DNA of 64,000 nucleotides from Taxillus chinensis (GCA_023512835.1 CM042089.1:21456438-21520437); one strand, 5' to 3'; shown: positions 25,701 to 39,400, counted from the stretch's first letter. Notes: generated by a model not told the origin, from the sequence alone. Numbers and translations: made by a program.

Positions 25701-28700
25701 TTACTAATCTAATAATACCAAACCAAATGCAGATCTCCTTCTTCTGCTCAATAGTATATTCAATAATTTTTGGCACTCACATTTTTTCATCTTATTGTAG
25801 GGTTGCATCCTGATGTTTTTGATGATTCTCGTTCCAATATTGCAGTAACTACTTCCTGTTCTTCATCTTTCGATGCTGGGTCTCTTGACCTTGGAGCCAC
25901 TTTGCCCATTGTAGGGGGAAACACGAACAGCTCAAAACCTGCAAGTGGCATCTTAGAGATACTGGACCTCTTCAAAATTCTTGGCGACGGCTATAGACTA
26001 TCCTGTATGTACAGGTGCCAGGTATAAGAGGGTGATTGTTGATTTTTTTTTATTGTCTTCTTGTTGCTTTTCTTTTTCTAATTTAGCCCCTTGGCTGACA
26101 GGATGCATTGGATGTATATCTGAAACTTCCACACAAGCAATACAATACAGCCTGGGTGCTTTCTCAGGTACTTTGTTTTACATTTTTTCTTTCTCATGTT
26201 TTGGGTTCTCGCACTGCTGATTTTTTCTCTATATCTGTTGCTTCAACCTGATTTTTAATACCTTTTCAAGTTATTTGTCCTCTAGTCTTTGACTTTGAGG
26301 TTTTGAAATCAATCATTGTAAATTTAGGATGCCTTCTAAATTGTATTATATTTTAGACTCGGTTTAACAAATCCTTCTTGCTGTCTTTTCCTTTCCCCTT
26401 TTTCTTTTAGGTCCGGGCATTTAGGATGCCTTCTAAATTAACCTTACATTCAATTATGATAATATTCTCATTTTTCATAGTTCTGTATGTGAATTTAAGT
26501 GCAGGTTGGAAAAGCATATTTTGAATTGGTAGACTATTCGGAAGCTGATCGGGCCTTCAGTCTTGCTCGGAGAACATCTCCTTACAGTTTAGAAGGAATG
26601 GATATATATTCAACAATACTTTATGTGAGTTTTCTTGCTTCCATGCTTTTTTTGTCTTGTCTATGCTTCTTTTGTGCTGGTAAATTTATTGACTTCAGGG
26701 CCATTATTTTATTTTTTGTATTGTAAATTAGTCTTTCAGCAGAAAGTAAATAGCTACACATTAAGATTTTAAATTTTTTTTGTTGACTATATTATTACTG
26801 ATAAATATAAATATCTTTATAGATATGTATTTTTCATATAGAATATATGTATGATTATATATTTATACAGAAAGAAAAAAACTATTTATGATAATGTATA
26901 ATTAGGATATCAATTATAATCAATTCCAATTATATCTTATCCTTAATTTCCACTAATTATTCTATTACAATAACACTTCTATTACAATAACAATTACTTT
27001 TAAATTGCCAACTTTTTTCTTCACTAATATATATGTTTTTCTTAGTGTCAATACACTTTTGGGAGTGTTTTTTGTGTGCTTGCTCATGTGTGTATGTGTT
27101 GGGTGAAATAAAACTCAGATAATCGATTCTCTTTGGATTTTTGTCTGACTTATTTTTGGGCTCTCTTGAGCTGAACAACAAGGTACTGATGTTTTATTTC
27201 AAAATATAGAAATTGATTTCACGTTTGGTTGGCTGCATTTTATGTACATTTCATGTGTGCCATGGATTTTTCTTGTATAACTTGTTAATGCCATTAAAAG
27301 TCACTGTTTTATCATTTGCAGCTTTTGAAAGAAGATATGAAGTTGAGCTACTTGGCTCAAGATCTAATATCAACTGATCGCTTGGCTCCTCAAACTTGGT
27401 AGTGTAATCAGACCTGCATTAATCAGAGAATATATGCATTGATTTTTGCATTAGTTTTTTCACGCATGAAAATCATGCCTAGATCTTTAAATAACTGTCA
27501 GCGAATTAAGACTTATCATTGAGGATGAGGTTGATGGTGATAATGAGTGGTTTGATGATGATCTTTGGGACTCTAGACTTATGCTAGCCATTTATCTTTT
27601 GGATCTTGTGTTTTATTATTTTTAAAACATCTATTTCTTTACTTTTTATATTCATCATGCTTTTCTCCTACTGATTCTTAAAAAAATGATTTTAAAAATA
27701 CAAAATAGCCTATAACTGCCTAGATGGTCACAGAACTAATTAGATGCCAATGTTCCTAAATTGGCTAGTGCTTTTTAGAACATTCGTCATTAGCTTGGTT
27801 ATTATTGTTTTTTATAATCACGGATGTTGTTTCATATGATTAATATTATTCATTCAATATTTTTTTTTGAGAAAATGAACAATATTATTTATTACATTCC
27901 ATGGATGTGTACTTGTGTAGGTGTGCAATGGGAAACTGCTATAGCTTGCAGAAAGATCACGAAACAGCTCTAAAAAATTTCCAGAGGGCTGTGCAACTAA
28001 ATTCAAAATTCACATATGCTTATACCCTTTGTGGTCATGAGTATGTATTTTTAATAACCTCATTAATATTTTTAGTAGCCATGCATTATCAAAAATGATG
28101 TTCATACATTGGAACTACTTCAGTGATTAATGATACTTAGTTTGCCATTTGTCTCTAAAATTTTCATTGAAATGATGTCCAATTTTATATCCAAAGGGCT
28201 GGCATCCCTTTCATGCCTTCCAATGCCAATCTGCATTTTAGAATTTACTGATTTTTTTTTTTTTGAATTTTGCAGACATGTCTCCTTGGAGGATTTTGAG
28301 AATGGCATAAAGTGCTATCAGAATGCGCTTCGAATAGATGCACGGCATTACAACTCTTGGCATGGACTTGGAATGATCTATCTTCGCCAAGAGAGGTTTG
28401 CGTTTGCAGAGCATCACTTTCGAATGGCTTATCAAATTAATCCATGTTCCTCTGTTATTATGTCTTATCTAGGAACAGCTTTACATGCCTTAAAGGTTGG
28501 TATGGTTGCTATTCTAGTTGGGTTTTTGGATCTGCATAACAATTGTGTAATATTTTGTATTTTGATGATTTATTAGAGAACAGAGGAAGCTTTGGAGACG
28601 ATGGATAAAGCGATCTTAGCAGATAAGAAAAATCCTTTACCTATGTATCAGAAGGCCACCATACTCATGAGTCTAGAAAAATATGATGAAGCTTTGGAAA

Positions 28701-29295
28701 TACTGCAGGAGCTTAAAGAGTATGCCCCTCGTGAAACCAGCATCTATGCCTTGATGGGAAGGATTTATAAGCGGCGTAACATGTACGACAAAGCTATGCT
28801 TTATTTTGGGCTTGCTTTGGATTTGAAACCTTCTGCAGCTGATGTTGCTGCAATTAAGGTATGTCATGTCATATTTCAAATAGTAAATTTGTTTTGTATT
28901 TGCAATTAAGGTATTTGTAATAAATTTGTTTTGTATTTGTATTTTAAATTTGCCTTAAAATTGTACCGTATTGCTTCTTTGCCAGACTGGATAATGTGGG
29001 AAAAAATTGAAAAGTTATTTAAAATTTATAAACTAATGTGCAAGATATGAATAATTTTTTGAAGGTAAACTGATTTGGAATTACATCAGCAAGTGTATAT
29101 TTATAATTTTGATTTTCAATCAATGGCTTGTAATTGAACTTTATGACATGGATGCATGAACATGACTCCGACATTGAAATAATGCAAAATTTGCATGTAC
29201 TGTTTGTTTACTCTTCCTTATCCTCGTCATATTTTTTCCTACAGGCTGCCATTGAAAAGCTGCATGTTCCTGATGAACTAGAAGATGACTTGTAG
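14964..29295 (+). CDS. CDC27B: anaphase-promoting complex subunit 3 (CDC27/HOBBIT type)
   Basis: Exons: 14964-15068, 15950-16022, 16154-16257, 16506-16552, 18017-18114, 18947-19260, 23368-23514, 25062-25275, 25801-26021, 26102-26167, 26505-26624, 27322-27398, 27921-28040, 28276-28495, 28577-28858, 29245-29295. All introns are GT-AG and the frame is intact: 2259 nt, 752 aa, close to Arabidopsis HOBBIT (about 744 aa). The N-terminal TPR part (1-150) starts MESILSRCVQTSLRHF and includes NGAAGHYLLGLIFRYTDRKK. A Ser/Asn-rich linker (150-430) contains SFYNTPSP and APRRKFVDEGKLRK. The C-terminal TPR array (about 430-730) includes CAMGNCYSLQKDHETALKNF and LMGRIYKRRNMYDKAMLYFG. The protein is a TPR scaffold of the nuclear APC/C ubiquitin ligase, which in this family binds co-activators and drives cyclin degradation. 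HOBBIT is needed for meristem division in Arabidopsis. Intron 6 (4.1 kb) carries transposon debris. Start: the only ATG giving the family N-terminus. Confidence 0.95.
16713..16744 (+). repeat. (CAA)n microsatellite in CDC27 intron 4
   Basis: About ten CAA units. An (AG)n tract of about 25 bases lies further on in the same intron at 17222-17246. Confidence 0.85.
19890..20330 (+). mobile_element. possible LTR fragment in CDC27 intron 6
   Basis: A C/T-rich stretch with repeated TTTCCTATT-type words leads to GCTATAAATAGGC (about 20139-20151), followed by TCATGAATAACACTATTA. This order, TATA box then a short leader with a terminator-like AATAA, resembles copia-type LTRs. No TG...CA limits or duplication were found. 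Confidence 0.3.
20490..21361 (-). mobile_element. minus-strand LTR, D-like, in CDC27 intron 6
   Basis: Read on the minus strand it starts TGTGATGACCATG at 21361. It has GGCTATAAATAGG at about 20880-20892 and later TCATTTTATTGAATGATTA, an arrangement like LTR D. It lies antisense to CDC27. The far end near 20490 is not defined and no target duplication was found. Confidence 0.4.
21560..22165 (+). mobile_element. 3' end of a LINE (L1-type), degenerate, in CDC27 intron 6
   Basis: With frameshifts, the plus strand reads SFPW, SVWKAHVLSRVAFFAWKAV, then a VSQCCMCK zinc-binding-like segment and VDYLF. These are the zf-RVT and tail signatures of plant L1 ORF2 proteins. Several stops break the frame, and the 5' part is missing as in typical 5'-truncated LINE copies. 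It is in the sense orientation of CDC27. Confidence 0.6.
22340..22690 (+). repeat. imperfect 195-bp tandem duplication in CDC27 intron 6
   Basis: The block beginning CTTCCATGGTCACCCATTCA at about 22349 recurs at about 22544 as CTTCCATCGCCGCCTATTCA. Both continue through a shared ATGATAGCC-CTCCAA segment and end TTTGAGAACACTAG. Two copies, roughly 85% alike by eye. Confidence 0.6.
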
Positions 29296-29640
29296 AGCTG
29301 CTCCTCAATTATTGACCTGGAGGTGTCACATGCTTGTGCTCTCGAATAGCTTTGATGGAGATACATTTACATTTATTGAGGAGCAAGTCATTCCTGGCCA
29401 CTCTTGAGCACCTCCCGAACCTGACCAGCTGACGTGACATTGAACTTGCAGTTTTGTAGGGCTAGTCATGTGCTTGTAGAAGAGTTAATGTAGCAGTTAA
29501 AGCTCGTAGCTAGAGAATGTCCAGTAGTTGTACAATTCTGTACATCAGTTGTATAAAGACAAATGAAGAATCTTGTACCATTAGTGCCACATTTTACCAG
29601 TTAAAATTCATTATATTTAATTGATCAGACTCCGTCTGGA
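29296..29640 (+). other. probable CDC27 3' UTR
   Basis: Non-coding sequence after the stop. T-rich and TGTA-containing stretches (TTGTACAATTCTGTACATC, near 29530) followed by AAAATTCATTATATTTAATTG fit loose plant poly(A) signals. The end is not defined. Confidence 0.4.
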
Positions 29641-31612
29641 ATGCTGGCCATTCTCCATACTCCAGAAAGCCTCTTACTGAAACATTATGAAACTAGAATT
29701 TGGGCATTATATTCAACTCGGAGTAACATTTCTAACTGAACGAGCTGAAATAAAAGCAATATCTTAGGCCCAGCCAATTAATTCAGTCCTGTTTGGAGTT
29801 TGGAGTTTGATGTTGATGTTCTTCTCTTGATTGGGTCCACGATGTTAACATAGTAGGGACAAAGTCATGCAAGGAACCATGTCCCAATTTTAAGACCATA
29901 TAAATATACGCATTCTTAATTGAGTTTCATTATTGGATTGATTGTGTTTTCATAACCGTTAAAATAATGCTTTTGTGCTGTTCGAAAAGAAAAATGCTAT
30001 TTGTAATTGACATTGTGTCTTTTTTATGTCTCTGGTTGATGTGGCAATTGACATGTCAGCAAAAATAATTAAAATTTAACGTGTAGCGCACTAAATCTGA
30101 GATAGAGAGAAAGAGAGCAAGGGAGAGAGGGAGTCGTAAGGCGTGGATTTGAACGGGAGAAGGTAGAAATAAGGCATAAAATCAAGCTTTGGAGACATAG
30201 AGGGATTTTTTTTTGAAAATTCGAGAGTGAAAAATCTTCTATGAGTATTTTGACGGCTTAACTCTCGTTGATATCTACAAATAAAATAAAATGGGCCTAA
30301 ATCAGACTACTGTACATAAAGTTATAGCTATTTGAAGTTTTCATTGAAAATTACAGTTGATGGAACCTAAAACCCATAGATTTGGCCTTGAGAGAGATGA
30401 TCGAGACTTGCTCGACGCCTATGGCTCGAGCGATGATCTGAAAGCACGTCAAATCGTAAAAAAAATATTGAAGTGATTTATTCTACGTCAGCTTAGGAAC
30501 ATAAAGATGCCGCAACGACTGTTGTACCTAGTACCTCGTCTGAAAATAGTCGGATTTTGCACTATCTCTAAATTTTCACGTCATTTTTCTGCTTTTGTAC
30601 ATGCCATGCTACCCCACTTTCTTCTCAGGTGTTCTCAATTTCATCTATAATCTATAGATAATTTTGTTGCCGTTAATTATTAGAATATATTAGGAATTTT
30701 CGTTAGTGGAAACTGGCATGCCTTTTATTCTGTGGCAAAGCCCGACAACGTTGTGGTAAATAATAGAGGTGCTGGTTTGGATTTCTGTTAGATCATGCGG
30801 TATATCGATTGTTATAAATTTAAGTATCTTATATTGTATTTTAAATTTAAAATTCCAAATACAGCATGGTAAAATTTACAGACATAAATTTTATTATTCT
30901 TTAAGACTTTGCATGCCGATTTTGTTGACCCAAGGTCCCTTTTAGTGGAGAAATGGCGAGGGGACCTAAGGGCCTTGTTTGTTTCAATTTTGATTAAGAG
31001 GAAGAGAACCCGGTAATATAGATGATTGTTCCCATACTCTTTCAACTCAGTATATTTAGATGAACACACAACACACTTATATGCATATATCTCTCAGCTA
31101 ATGTATGGCTATAATGCAGTTCGTTCCTGGTGGCTCTCTTGATCCAGAATGGTTCTTTCACTTCCATGCTCCTTAATTTCGTGTTTTTGTTGGGACCACA
31201 TTTCTGTTGACAATTGGAATGCTTTAAGAACTGACTAAGGTGATTGTTAGTCTTTGGTACCGGAGTAACCGGACACATGTAAAAGAATGCGAACTAGCCT
31301 TAGAAGTAGATGTTCATTAAATGGCAATGACCCAATGATGATTAAATATTATTGTCATTCTGTTGGAACCACAAACTTAAATTTAACATTTGAGAGATGT
31401 AGAATCTTATATCACTTATTTATAAATGTGTGCGTTGAATAGCCATTCTAAAATCAGGTAAATGATAAATGATAATGTAAGATAAATAAAAGAATAATAT
31501 GATAATCAAGAGATGTAGGAAGTATTGGAATCCATTGAGAGTGAAAGATAGTACTGAGGGTTTCACAATTAATAAGAAATGGAAATTGGAGATCCATGGT
31601 TTGTTTTGTAGT
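29641..31612. other. intergenic, no gene recognised
   Basis: AT-rich single-copy-looking sequence. The short ORFs on the minus strand at 30812-31278 show no family features. Confidence 0.5.
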
Positions 31613-31620
31613 TTTAGTTA

Positions 31621-32096
31621 GGGGGTGTGCATTTATCCACCTAACCCGCTTTATCTGTCTGATCTAACTCGAACTTACCTGTTACCCATGAATAAAAATT
31701 ATATAAATAAGTGAGTCGATTGAAAATTTTATTTTATAGTGAGTTGGGTTGGTTGGTGGGTGAAAATGTTCACGCTTGCTACTAACCCGATCCTCCGCAC
31801 TCCATTATAAAAATAAAATAAATCATATCATCTATTTATTAGACTTTAGTTTATTGATGTCACTCCCATAGTGAGAGGTGAGAGTTATACAGTGTAACGC
31901 CTATGATTGTGAGTTTGTGATGTTGCGATCCATAAATCCCATATCTTTTCTCATTTGCAATTATAAATACTTAGTGAATAAAATAATATAGTTTTGATTA
32001 TAATTATTTTATATTTCATACGTTTAACTTTTTAATGCATGTCCTTTAATTATATATCGATAAATGACAGTTATTCGACCCATGCACACCACTAGT
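31621..32096. mobile_element. hAT-type MITE with 8-bp target duplication
   Basis: Inverted ends GGGGGTGTGCAT and ATGCACACCACT flank 476 bp without coding capacity. TTTAGTTA precedes the element (31613-31620) and follows it (32097-32104); the match can be extended to 12 bases depending on where the ends are set. An 8-bp duplication is the hallmark of hAT transposition. Confidence 0.65.
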
Positions 32097-32455
32097 TTTA
32101 GTTATTAGTTGGTTGCTTGATGGTTGGAGCGGAGATGAGGAGTTTTAAGCCAAAGCTAATGCTAATTTCATCACTTAGTCGGTATTGTTCGAGATTTTTT
32201 ATGGGAAAAAATTATAAATGCAATATCACTACTAGAAGTCAGAATATAATTTTGTGCCTTATTTTCTTTTAATATTAGCCCTAGTCATTTTTACTTTTTG
32301 TGTCATTGCATCAACCCTTCCTTGAATGCACCATGTTTACATGTACATTAAATTAAGGAGTGGTTCTAGATCCTAAATTCAATAATTAGAGTCATTTTTT
32401 TACTTAAATTTATGTTTTTTTATTTTTAAACAAGTCAAAGTTCAAAATCCAATAA

Positions 32456-32582
32456 TTATGTTTAGTTACCTTTGGTTATTTTTGAAAACAAGATTATTTT
32501 TAAAATAATTTTAAATTATTTGAGTTTACTATTTTTAAAAGTAATTTTGTTTTTTAAAATAACCAAAGGTAACTAAACATAA
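32456..32582. mobile_element. 127-bp fold-back (palindromic) element
   Basis: TTATGTTTAGTTACCTTTGG at the left is the exact reverse complement of CCAAAGGTAACTAAACATAA at the right; imperfect pairing continues inward. It abuts the end of a LINE fragment. It is a MITE-like hairpin; no convincing target duplication was seen. Confidence 0.6.
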
Positions 32583-32589
32583 CAGTAAG

Positions 32590-33900
32590 TCGGCAATTGG
32601 GAGAGGATGCTCCTAATCAAAGTGAGCCGACCACCCTCGGAGAGGTAAATGCATTTCCATCCGGCCAAACGACGCTCCATCCGCTCAATAATCGGCTCTC
32701 AAATAGTAGTGGTCTTAAATGATGCCCCTAACGGAAGACCCAAATACAAGAGGGGGAGCTGCACAATCTAACACCCTAAGATATCGGCCAACTCCCACAA
32801 AGAAGGCATATCACCAACTGGAACCAAAACAGATTTACTGAGATTAATCCGTAACCCCGATGCCGCCTCAAACCATACTAGGATGGACTGCAAATGAAAA
32901 ATATGCCCTAGATCTGCCTCACAAAACACGAGAGTATCATCAGTAAACAAAAGATGTGAAACTAAAACCCCTGTCCGGACATCCAACGGAAAATCCAAGA
33001 AGAAACCCAAGTCATGTGGCCTTGCCCACCATGCGACTAAAAGCCTCCATAACAATAACAAACAACATAGGCGACAAAAGGTCTCCTTGTCGGAGGCTCC
33101 GGGAACTTAAGAAGAAACCATAGGGGATACCATTAACAAGAACCCAAAAAATGGGCAGTGGTGATACAAAACAAAATCCAACGCTTCCACTTGGTTGAGA
33201 AGCCACACTGCTGAAGGACATAAAGGAGATACCCCCAATGAACATGATCATAAGCCTTTTCCAAGTCTAACTTACACAATGCTACCAAAAGAGCAGCCTT
33301 GATGCAACTACCAAGGTACTCTCTTGCGATGAGAACTGAATCTAGAATTTGCCGACTAGGCACAAAGGCACTCTAAGTGGGAGAAATCAACTGTCCTAAA
33401 ATAGTCTTCCACCGATTAGCATGTACTTTAGCAATTATTTTATAATGCTCCCAACCAAACTAATAGGCCGAAAATCTTTTAGGTCATTTGCTTCTGGCTT
33501 CTTGGGGAGGAAAGCCACAAAAGTTGCATTAAGACCCCGCTCAAACCAGCAATGCTCCTAGAACTCCGCAAAAACACTCATGACATCACACCGCAAAACA
33601 GCCGAACAATGCTGAAAGAATGCCAAGAGAACCCATCCAGACCAAAGGGCCTTATCCCCCTTGCATCCCCAAACCACAGACTCTACCTCCACCTCCTCAA
33701 ACGGACGATCAAGCCGCTTGACATCCTCTGCGGAAAGGACATCAAATTGGATCCCATCAAGAAGAGGACGGAAGTGTTCCTCTTCCCAAAAAAAGAGACC
33801 CATAAAACTCTATAACATGGTCCTAGATATCCTCCTGACTCGTAGAAACAAGACCTTCACTGTAAAGCCTGCTAATGGTGTTGACATACAGTGAAAACAT
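32590..33900 (-). pseudogene. LINE (L1-type) reverse-transcriptase relic
   Basis: Read on the minus strand in several frames, the fragments follow the order of plant L1 ORF2. They are FEEVEVESVVWGCKGDKA (RT entry), then [47 protein letters not shown], and LLFTDDTLVFCEA in place of the catalytic FADD box. Stops and frameshifts separate them. Endonuclease and tail parts are absent. It is an inactive fragment. Confidence 0.85.
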
Positions 33901-36422
33901 AATATCATCCTATCAAACATCTCTAGAGTTACTATTTCATATCTAAACACATGCTTCTTTAGTTTTAAACAAGTTAAGAGTTTAAATTGTGTAGAAACTA
34001 ACACTGAGTTAACATAATAATGAATAAAGTATTTTCCTTGCACAAACTTAGTCTATCTAGCACACATTTTTTGTCCATTTGTTTGTTGTGAAAAATTAAG
34101 AACAAAAACCTTAGATTTATACACAAATTTATGCCCATTAATATTATGCTCTGTGTCACAAAACTAGTGACAATGAATGAGGAACTTCACATAGATGTAT
34201 TGAGGGATTCACCATTGATAAGAAATGAAAATTATAGATCCACAATTTGCTATATATTTTAATTAAATCAATTTTCAAATTTCAACGAATACATAAAATT
34301 TTGTTTATATTTCTTTGGCCTAAATGACATTAAATGAAAGAATGATTCCAAATATCAAATCTAACAATTAATGTCAATGTTTCATACCAAAATTCATGCT
34401 TCTTTAGTTTTAAACAGGTCAAAGTTCAAATTGTGCATAAATTAGCGCAAAATTGATGTAATAGTAAATATATTTATTTAAAAAGAAATATGTTTTAACA
34501 ATATTTTTATTTTATTTAAATATATTTTCATATTCATTCAACCACCAATGAAATGAAGGGAGAAAGGAATTAACTGATGTAATGGATAAGAATTATTCTT
34601 TAATGGATAGAAATGAAGAGTTACTATATATATATATATATTGTATTTCTCCAAAAGAATAGTGGTGTTGAAGCATGTCTTGTGTATTTTTTTTATCTCC
34701 CTATCTAAAAATAAAAGAGAGAATATAGTGTTTTTGGACTTATTCTAAGAAAACAAACCATAACATAATGAATGGAAATTTTGACATGTCCACTGGGATG
34801 CCTTAATACCTCACTCCCTTTGTTAAAATCATCTTTAATATTATCTTCATTTCTTTATCACTTGATTTCGTCCGTGCTTATTGTTGATTAAATGGATGAA
34901 CAAGCTGTGCCCAACAAATATTTGACCACATCCTTTTAAAAAATTAACAATTCTTCAATGCTCTTTCAAAAAACCTTTTTTACATGGAGGGTTACTCCTT
35001 TGATAATATTGAGGGTTTAAAAGGAATATGATCCTCCTTTACCTCATATAGAGTTTGCTTTTAACACTTTTGTACAATGTTTTACTAGAAAAGTAGGCAT
35101 GTAAATGAGCCAGTATGCGCAACAATTCGTTCGATATCCGTTCGACTAAGCTAGACTTGAGCTCAAGCTCGACACTGTTCAAATTCAGCTCGTTAGAGCA
35201 CTAACATCAGACACCCAATCATTTTTTCTAAATTTATAGAGTTAAACTACTTTTTGTTTCCTTATATAAATATACACTACAATAGATTCCTTAAACCACT
35301 CTTTATATCATTAAAATAATATCATATAATACTTTTTTATTTTATAATACTTTTTTGTTTAATAATAATTTTTTATAATTTAATATGAAATAAAAGTAAA
35401 TATTATGGAAAATGTAAAAGAGAGATGTGAGAGAATTTTTTTATATATAATTATAGAGATTGAATAGTAATTTTTTATATATAATTATAATAATTATAGA
35501 GATTGAATAGTATTTTCTAATACATTGGAAAATATTATACAAATCTTATAAAGAAAATTAAATATAAGATATTTATCGTGGGAATAATTTTATAAATTTT
35601 TAACTTTTTTCCTAAGAAATCTACTAAGTATATGTCATTAAATAAGCAATATAATATTAATAATAATGCTTATGTAATTGATATTCTAGCTACGTCTGTA
35701 ATATCTTCAATGTGCTAGATATCTATTCCTTCCATGGTGATGTTGATTTTTAGTTCCTGAAGGACAACTTGAGAACACTTTTTTTTTTCCATAAATAAAG
35801 TTAAATCACCCAATTAACTCCTCAAGTCAAATAAATGGCCACTTATCCTTTAAATCACATATGACAAACCCCCTAAATCAAGACTCAAGGAGGAAAAAGA
35901 GACGACTTCTATTATATTTAAGTCTCATAGTTTTTTTGGGGTTCACCTTAGTTTTTTTACTTTCGTTTGACATTCCCAAGTTATTTAGATTTTATGTTTA
36001 TTGTCGATTCTATTTTTATTTATTTATTTTGTCCTCTCTTTATCATATATAAAGGGATCGACCCTGATTGTGTACGGATTGGCATTTTTGTTTAATAAGC
36101 ATTATTTTCCATCTTCTCCTGTCAATCTCCTCTTTCATCTTTTTTTCTTAATCTTTGTAAAACATCTCTGAATATCCTGTTATTCTCAAAGTTCATTCTC
36201 AAGCGCTGCTACTAATTATGTTGGAAGTTGGAACCCCATGAGACTTACAACGCCTAGACGACTGCTGCAACACACATCTTTGCGGCTAGCTTTCCATGTT
36301 AAATCAATTACAGGCTACTTCAAAAGCACATACAGATCCAAATAGAAGGGGAACAAAATGGTGAATTTGGGATGCCATGCTGGCTGTCTGACTCCTAACT
36401 CCTACACGGGTCAGAGATTTAG
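33901..36422. other. intergenic, AT-rich; NHL gene 3' flank at right
   Basis: No gene is recognised. GGCATGTAAATGAGCC at about 35096, followed by GAGCTCAAGCTCGA, recalls the end of another hAT-type element, but no partner end was found. A (TA)n tract lies at about 34626-34641. The last few hundred bases probably include the 3' UTR of the minus-strand NHL gene. Confidence 0.4.
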
Positions 36423-39400
36423 CTAAAACCGAAAGGATTCGTCAGGCCTATACCTGCTCCTCATATTGTAATGATCGAACTTGGGATTGGGATCTTCATA
36501 ATCCACAGGCTTGACCTCAACAGATTTTGGTTCCAATCCAGCTGCTCCAAAAACCACTTCCCCACTTTTCAGCCGCTGGCGATGTCGCGATCTTTCCTTC
36601 TGGGTCTTTGTTCTCTGTTGCCCATAAGGAGGAACCTCACCCCTGCTGTAGAATTCTCCAAACTCCTGTCGCCTTAAAGATCGGTGCTTGCTTGGCATTG
36701 GCAAAGTGGGATCCTTGGAGGATTTCATCTGGGGGGCATTCATTTCTGAATATTGATGATCACAGGCATTTGGGGCAGTGTGTGCCTCCTCCCGGGTTTC
36801 AGAAAGAGGAGCAGGAGTTCGTTGCTTCTGAATTAGTGGGGGTTCAGCTTCATCTTCTGGCATCTTCAGAGTGTCTTGTATTGGGGTGAGACCGTCCTTC
36901 AAGCCCTTGGGTTTGGAATGGAAGGGGACCAAGTAAAAAGCAACACTGCCCAGTGCCTCTAAGGCCAGTTTGGACAAGTCCAGGACTAGCTGGCCGAAAG
37001 ATGGCCAGGCTGCATCTGGTTCCTGTTTTATGGTCTCCACCATAGGAGTGGGTTTCTCCTTGCCCAGCTGCTCTTGGAATTTACTCTCCATAGGTTGCCG
37101 CTGCATGAGCACACTACAGTTATCAAATATAGCAAAAGTGTACTAGATGTGCATATGAGTCCGGACATGTAGATAGAGAGCATCAACATGCATGGCAGCA
37201 AATAAACTGAATCAACACATGCTAAACAAACAACAAATGGTCCTTCATCAAACTTTCAAATGATATAAGAACTGAGCAGGTTTTGCAGAATTTGGGTGAT
37301 AAAAATACTGATACAGACAACAAAATAGAAAATATCTTCAGGGAAAACACAGGCACAGTTTTTCATCAAGAGGGGAAACGTAGAAAGCTAGGTTTTCCAT
37401 GGAATTGACTTCTCACATTTATTGCGGTATAACTGTTTGTTTTCCATCTATCCAGCCGCATCATTGAAATCAGTAACCCACAACAAAGTGACCTTGGATA
37501 AGATTTTTACCATTTTTGGAAAAAGCGAAGGCCCAAATCCCTGCTGAAGCATGCAGAATGCGTACCCCACCAAGACAGCACAAATAACCAATATGACATC
37601 TGATGGAAACAGAGCAAAAGCATGTATAATCAAGCCATGATGTAGGTTGTTATGCACAAATAAAAATAGATGTGATGCCATGAATAGAGGTGCCTTTGAA
37701 AACTCCATACAACATTGTATGCAGAAAATATGCATTAAGTAATAATTCAATCTAGCTCCTTAGGATTGCTTTAAAAAGGTCTTTTGTAGTGTATATAAAA
37801 ATTACCAATAGATTTTTTTAAAAAAAAAAGCTAGAATTGATATGGGATAATCTGCAAATATAAAAACTGTTAGTACAGAAACGTATCTGCCCTATAAGTG
37901 TTTGCGATTTATTTATGATGCTACAAATGCACAGAGATAACACATGCAACCTTTTCGTTTCAGATTTTTGGTCGTACAACTCAGTTTCTGTATTACATGT
38001 TATCACTAGTGCATTTCCTCTAGCATGCTAACAACTGAATTCATAGAATGCATAAGAATTTTTCATTAATTGATAGCATGCAGGAGAATTTTTCATTAAA
38101 ATGCCATAATAATCTAACAGTGATGATTCCATATTCAGACATAATACCATATCAAACACAAATAATGTGGAATGTCCAGATTCAGCAATTGTGTACTGAA
38201 ATAAGATTTCAGTAGAACCAGTCACATCTATCAAAAAAGTAGAGTCCTCTCCTTGAAATGTATCAACTAGGAATTTTTTTCAGCCACAGAGTAGCCCAAA
38301 TCCCAATAATATCAAATTTTTATTTCATAGGATATCAACTCAAAATTCAAGAGTTGTTCATTGATTATTAGTATTTAAGTTTATTTGCGTTGTTAATCTA
38401 TTCGTGGCATGGGTCAAGCAAACCGTGCACACTGAAATACTCTATGTTAGGTAGCTTTATTCTCTGAATTTTCTCGTGAGATGAATTTGAATTTATTTTG
38501 ATGATATGTTTACTCTATCACATAGGGGATAAAAAAATGAGAAAAAATATAAAGCGAATGTACAAGGAAAACCTGTTGCTGAAATTGAATTGTACTGGTA
38601 ATCACAATCTTCTTCATTTAGAGAAATTTGCCGAAGGGCAGCATTTCCTCTATCAACAACTAATAATGAACACGTGGGACGGACATATACCACATCAAAA
38701 TCACTTGAGAACATTGCATGCTCACTCGGTCCATCCCTATACCCTACAATATTTGATTTCCCTCCTGCTATGGTTGTCACGCCTGCATCACAATCCCAAA
38801 CCCAGTCAATATTTTCCTGCATATGTTGGACCGTTTTCTTCTATTTAACTCGAAAATATCATCATGGCAATTTTTTTTTGTTGAGAGTGATCTTGCCTGA
38901 AAATGTTAACTACTTGTAAAATGTATTGACACAGTGAATAACTTAATCCATAGCAAAGCAAGATTGGTGATGGAACATAAAGTGGAACTAAAACAAGCAT
39001 CTATGGGTGTAACATTAATCACATTCACCTCCTTCTCCAATCTTTCTAATTGCAAGGTTTGAGGTGTCAGCAACATAGACATTCCCTTTGTCATCCATGG
39101 TTACACCTTTTGGATGATTAAAACGAGCATCACTTGGTTTTCCATCCACATGGCCCATGTGACCTTGAAATGATCCAGCGACCAATCTTGCCCTGCTATC
39201 TGCAATAATAGATAACGTGAAAATATAAATTAAGGAAATGAAAACTAAACTGGGATAATAAAAACATTTGAATAAAAAAAACATGAATTTAAAAATAAAA
39301 ATAAAAATAAAAAAAGTAAATAAATTCAAAAAGTTCAATTAATGAAGCCATTAGTTTTCAAAAGCCATTGATTTTAATTATGATTATAAACCAAATTTTA

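Noticed and set aside
28021..28300. possible alternative CDC27 exon extension past 28040
   Set aside because: The frame continues only to 28098; splicing 28040 to 28276 restores the conserved LEDFENG segment in frame.
36471..36889. plus-strand ORFs opposite the last NHL exon
   Set aside because: Shadows of the real minus-strand coding exon, whose splice junctions and family match are clear.
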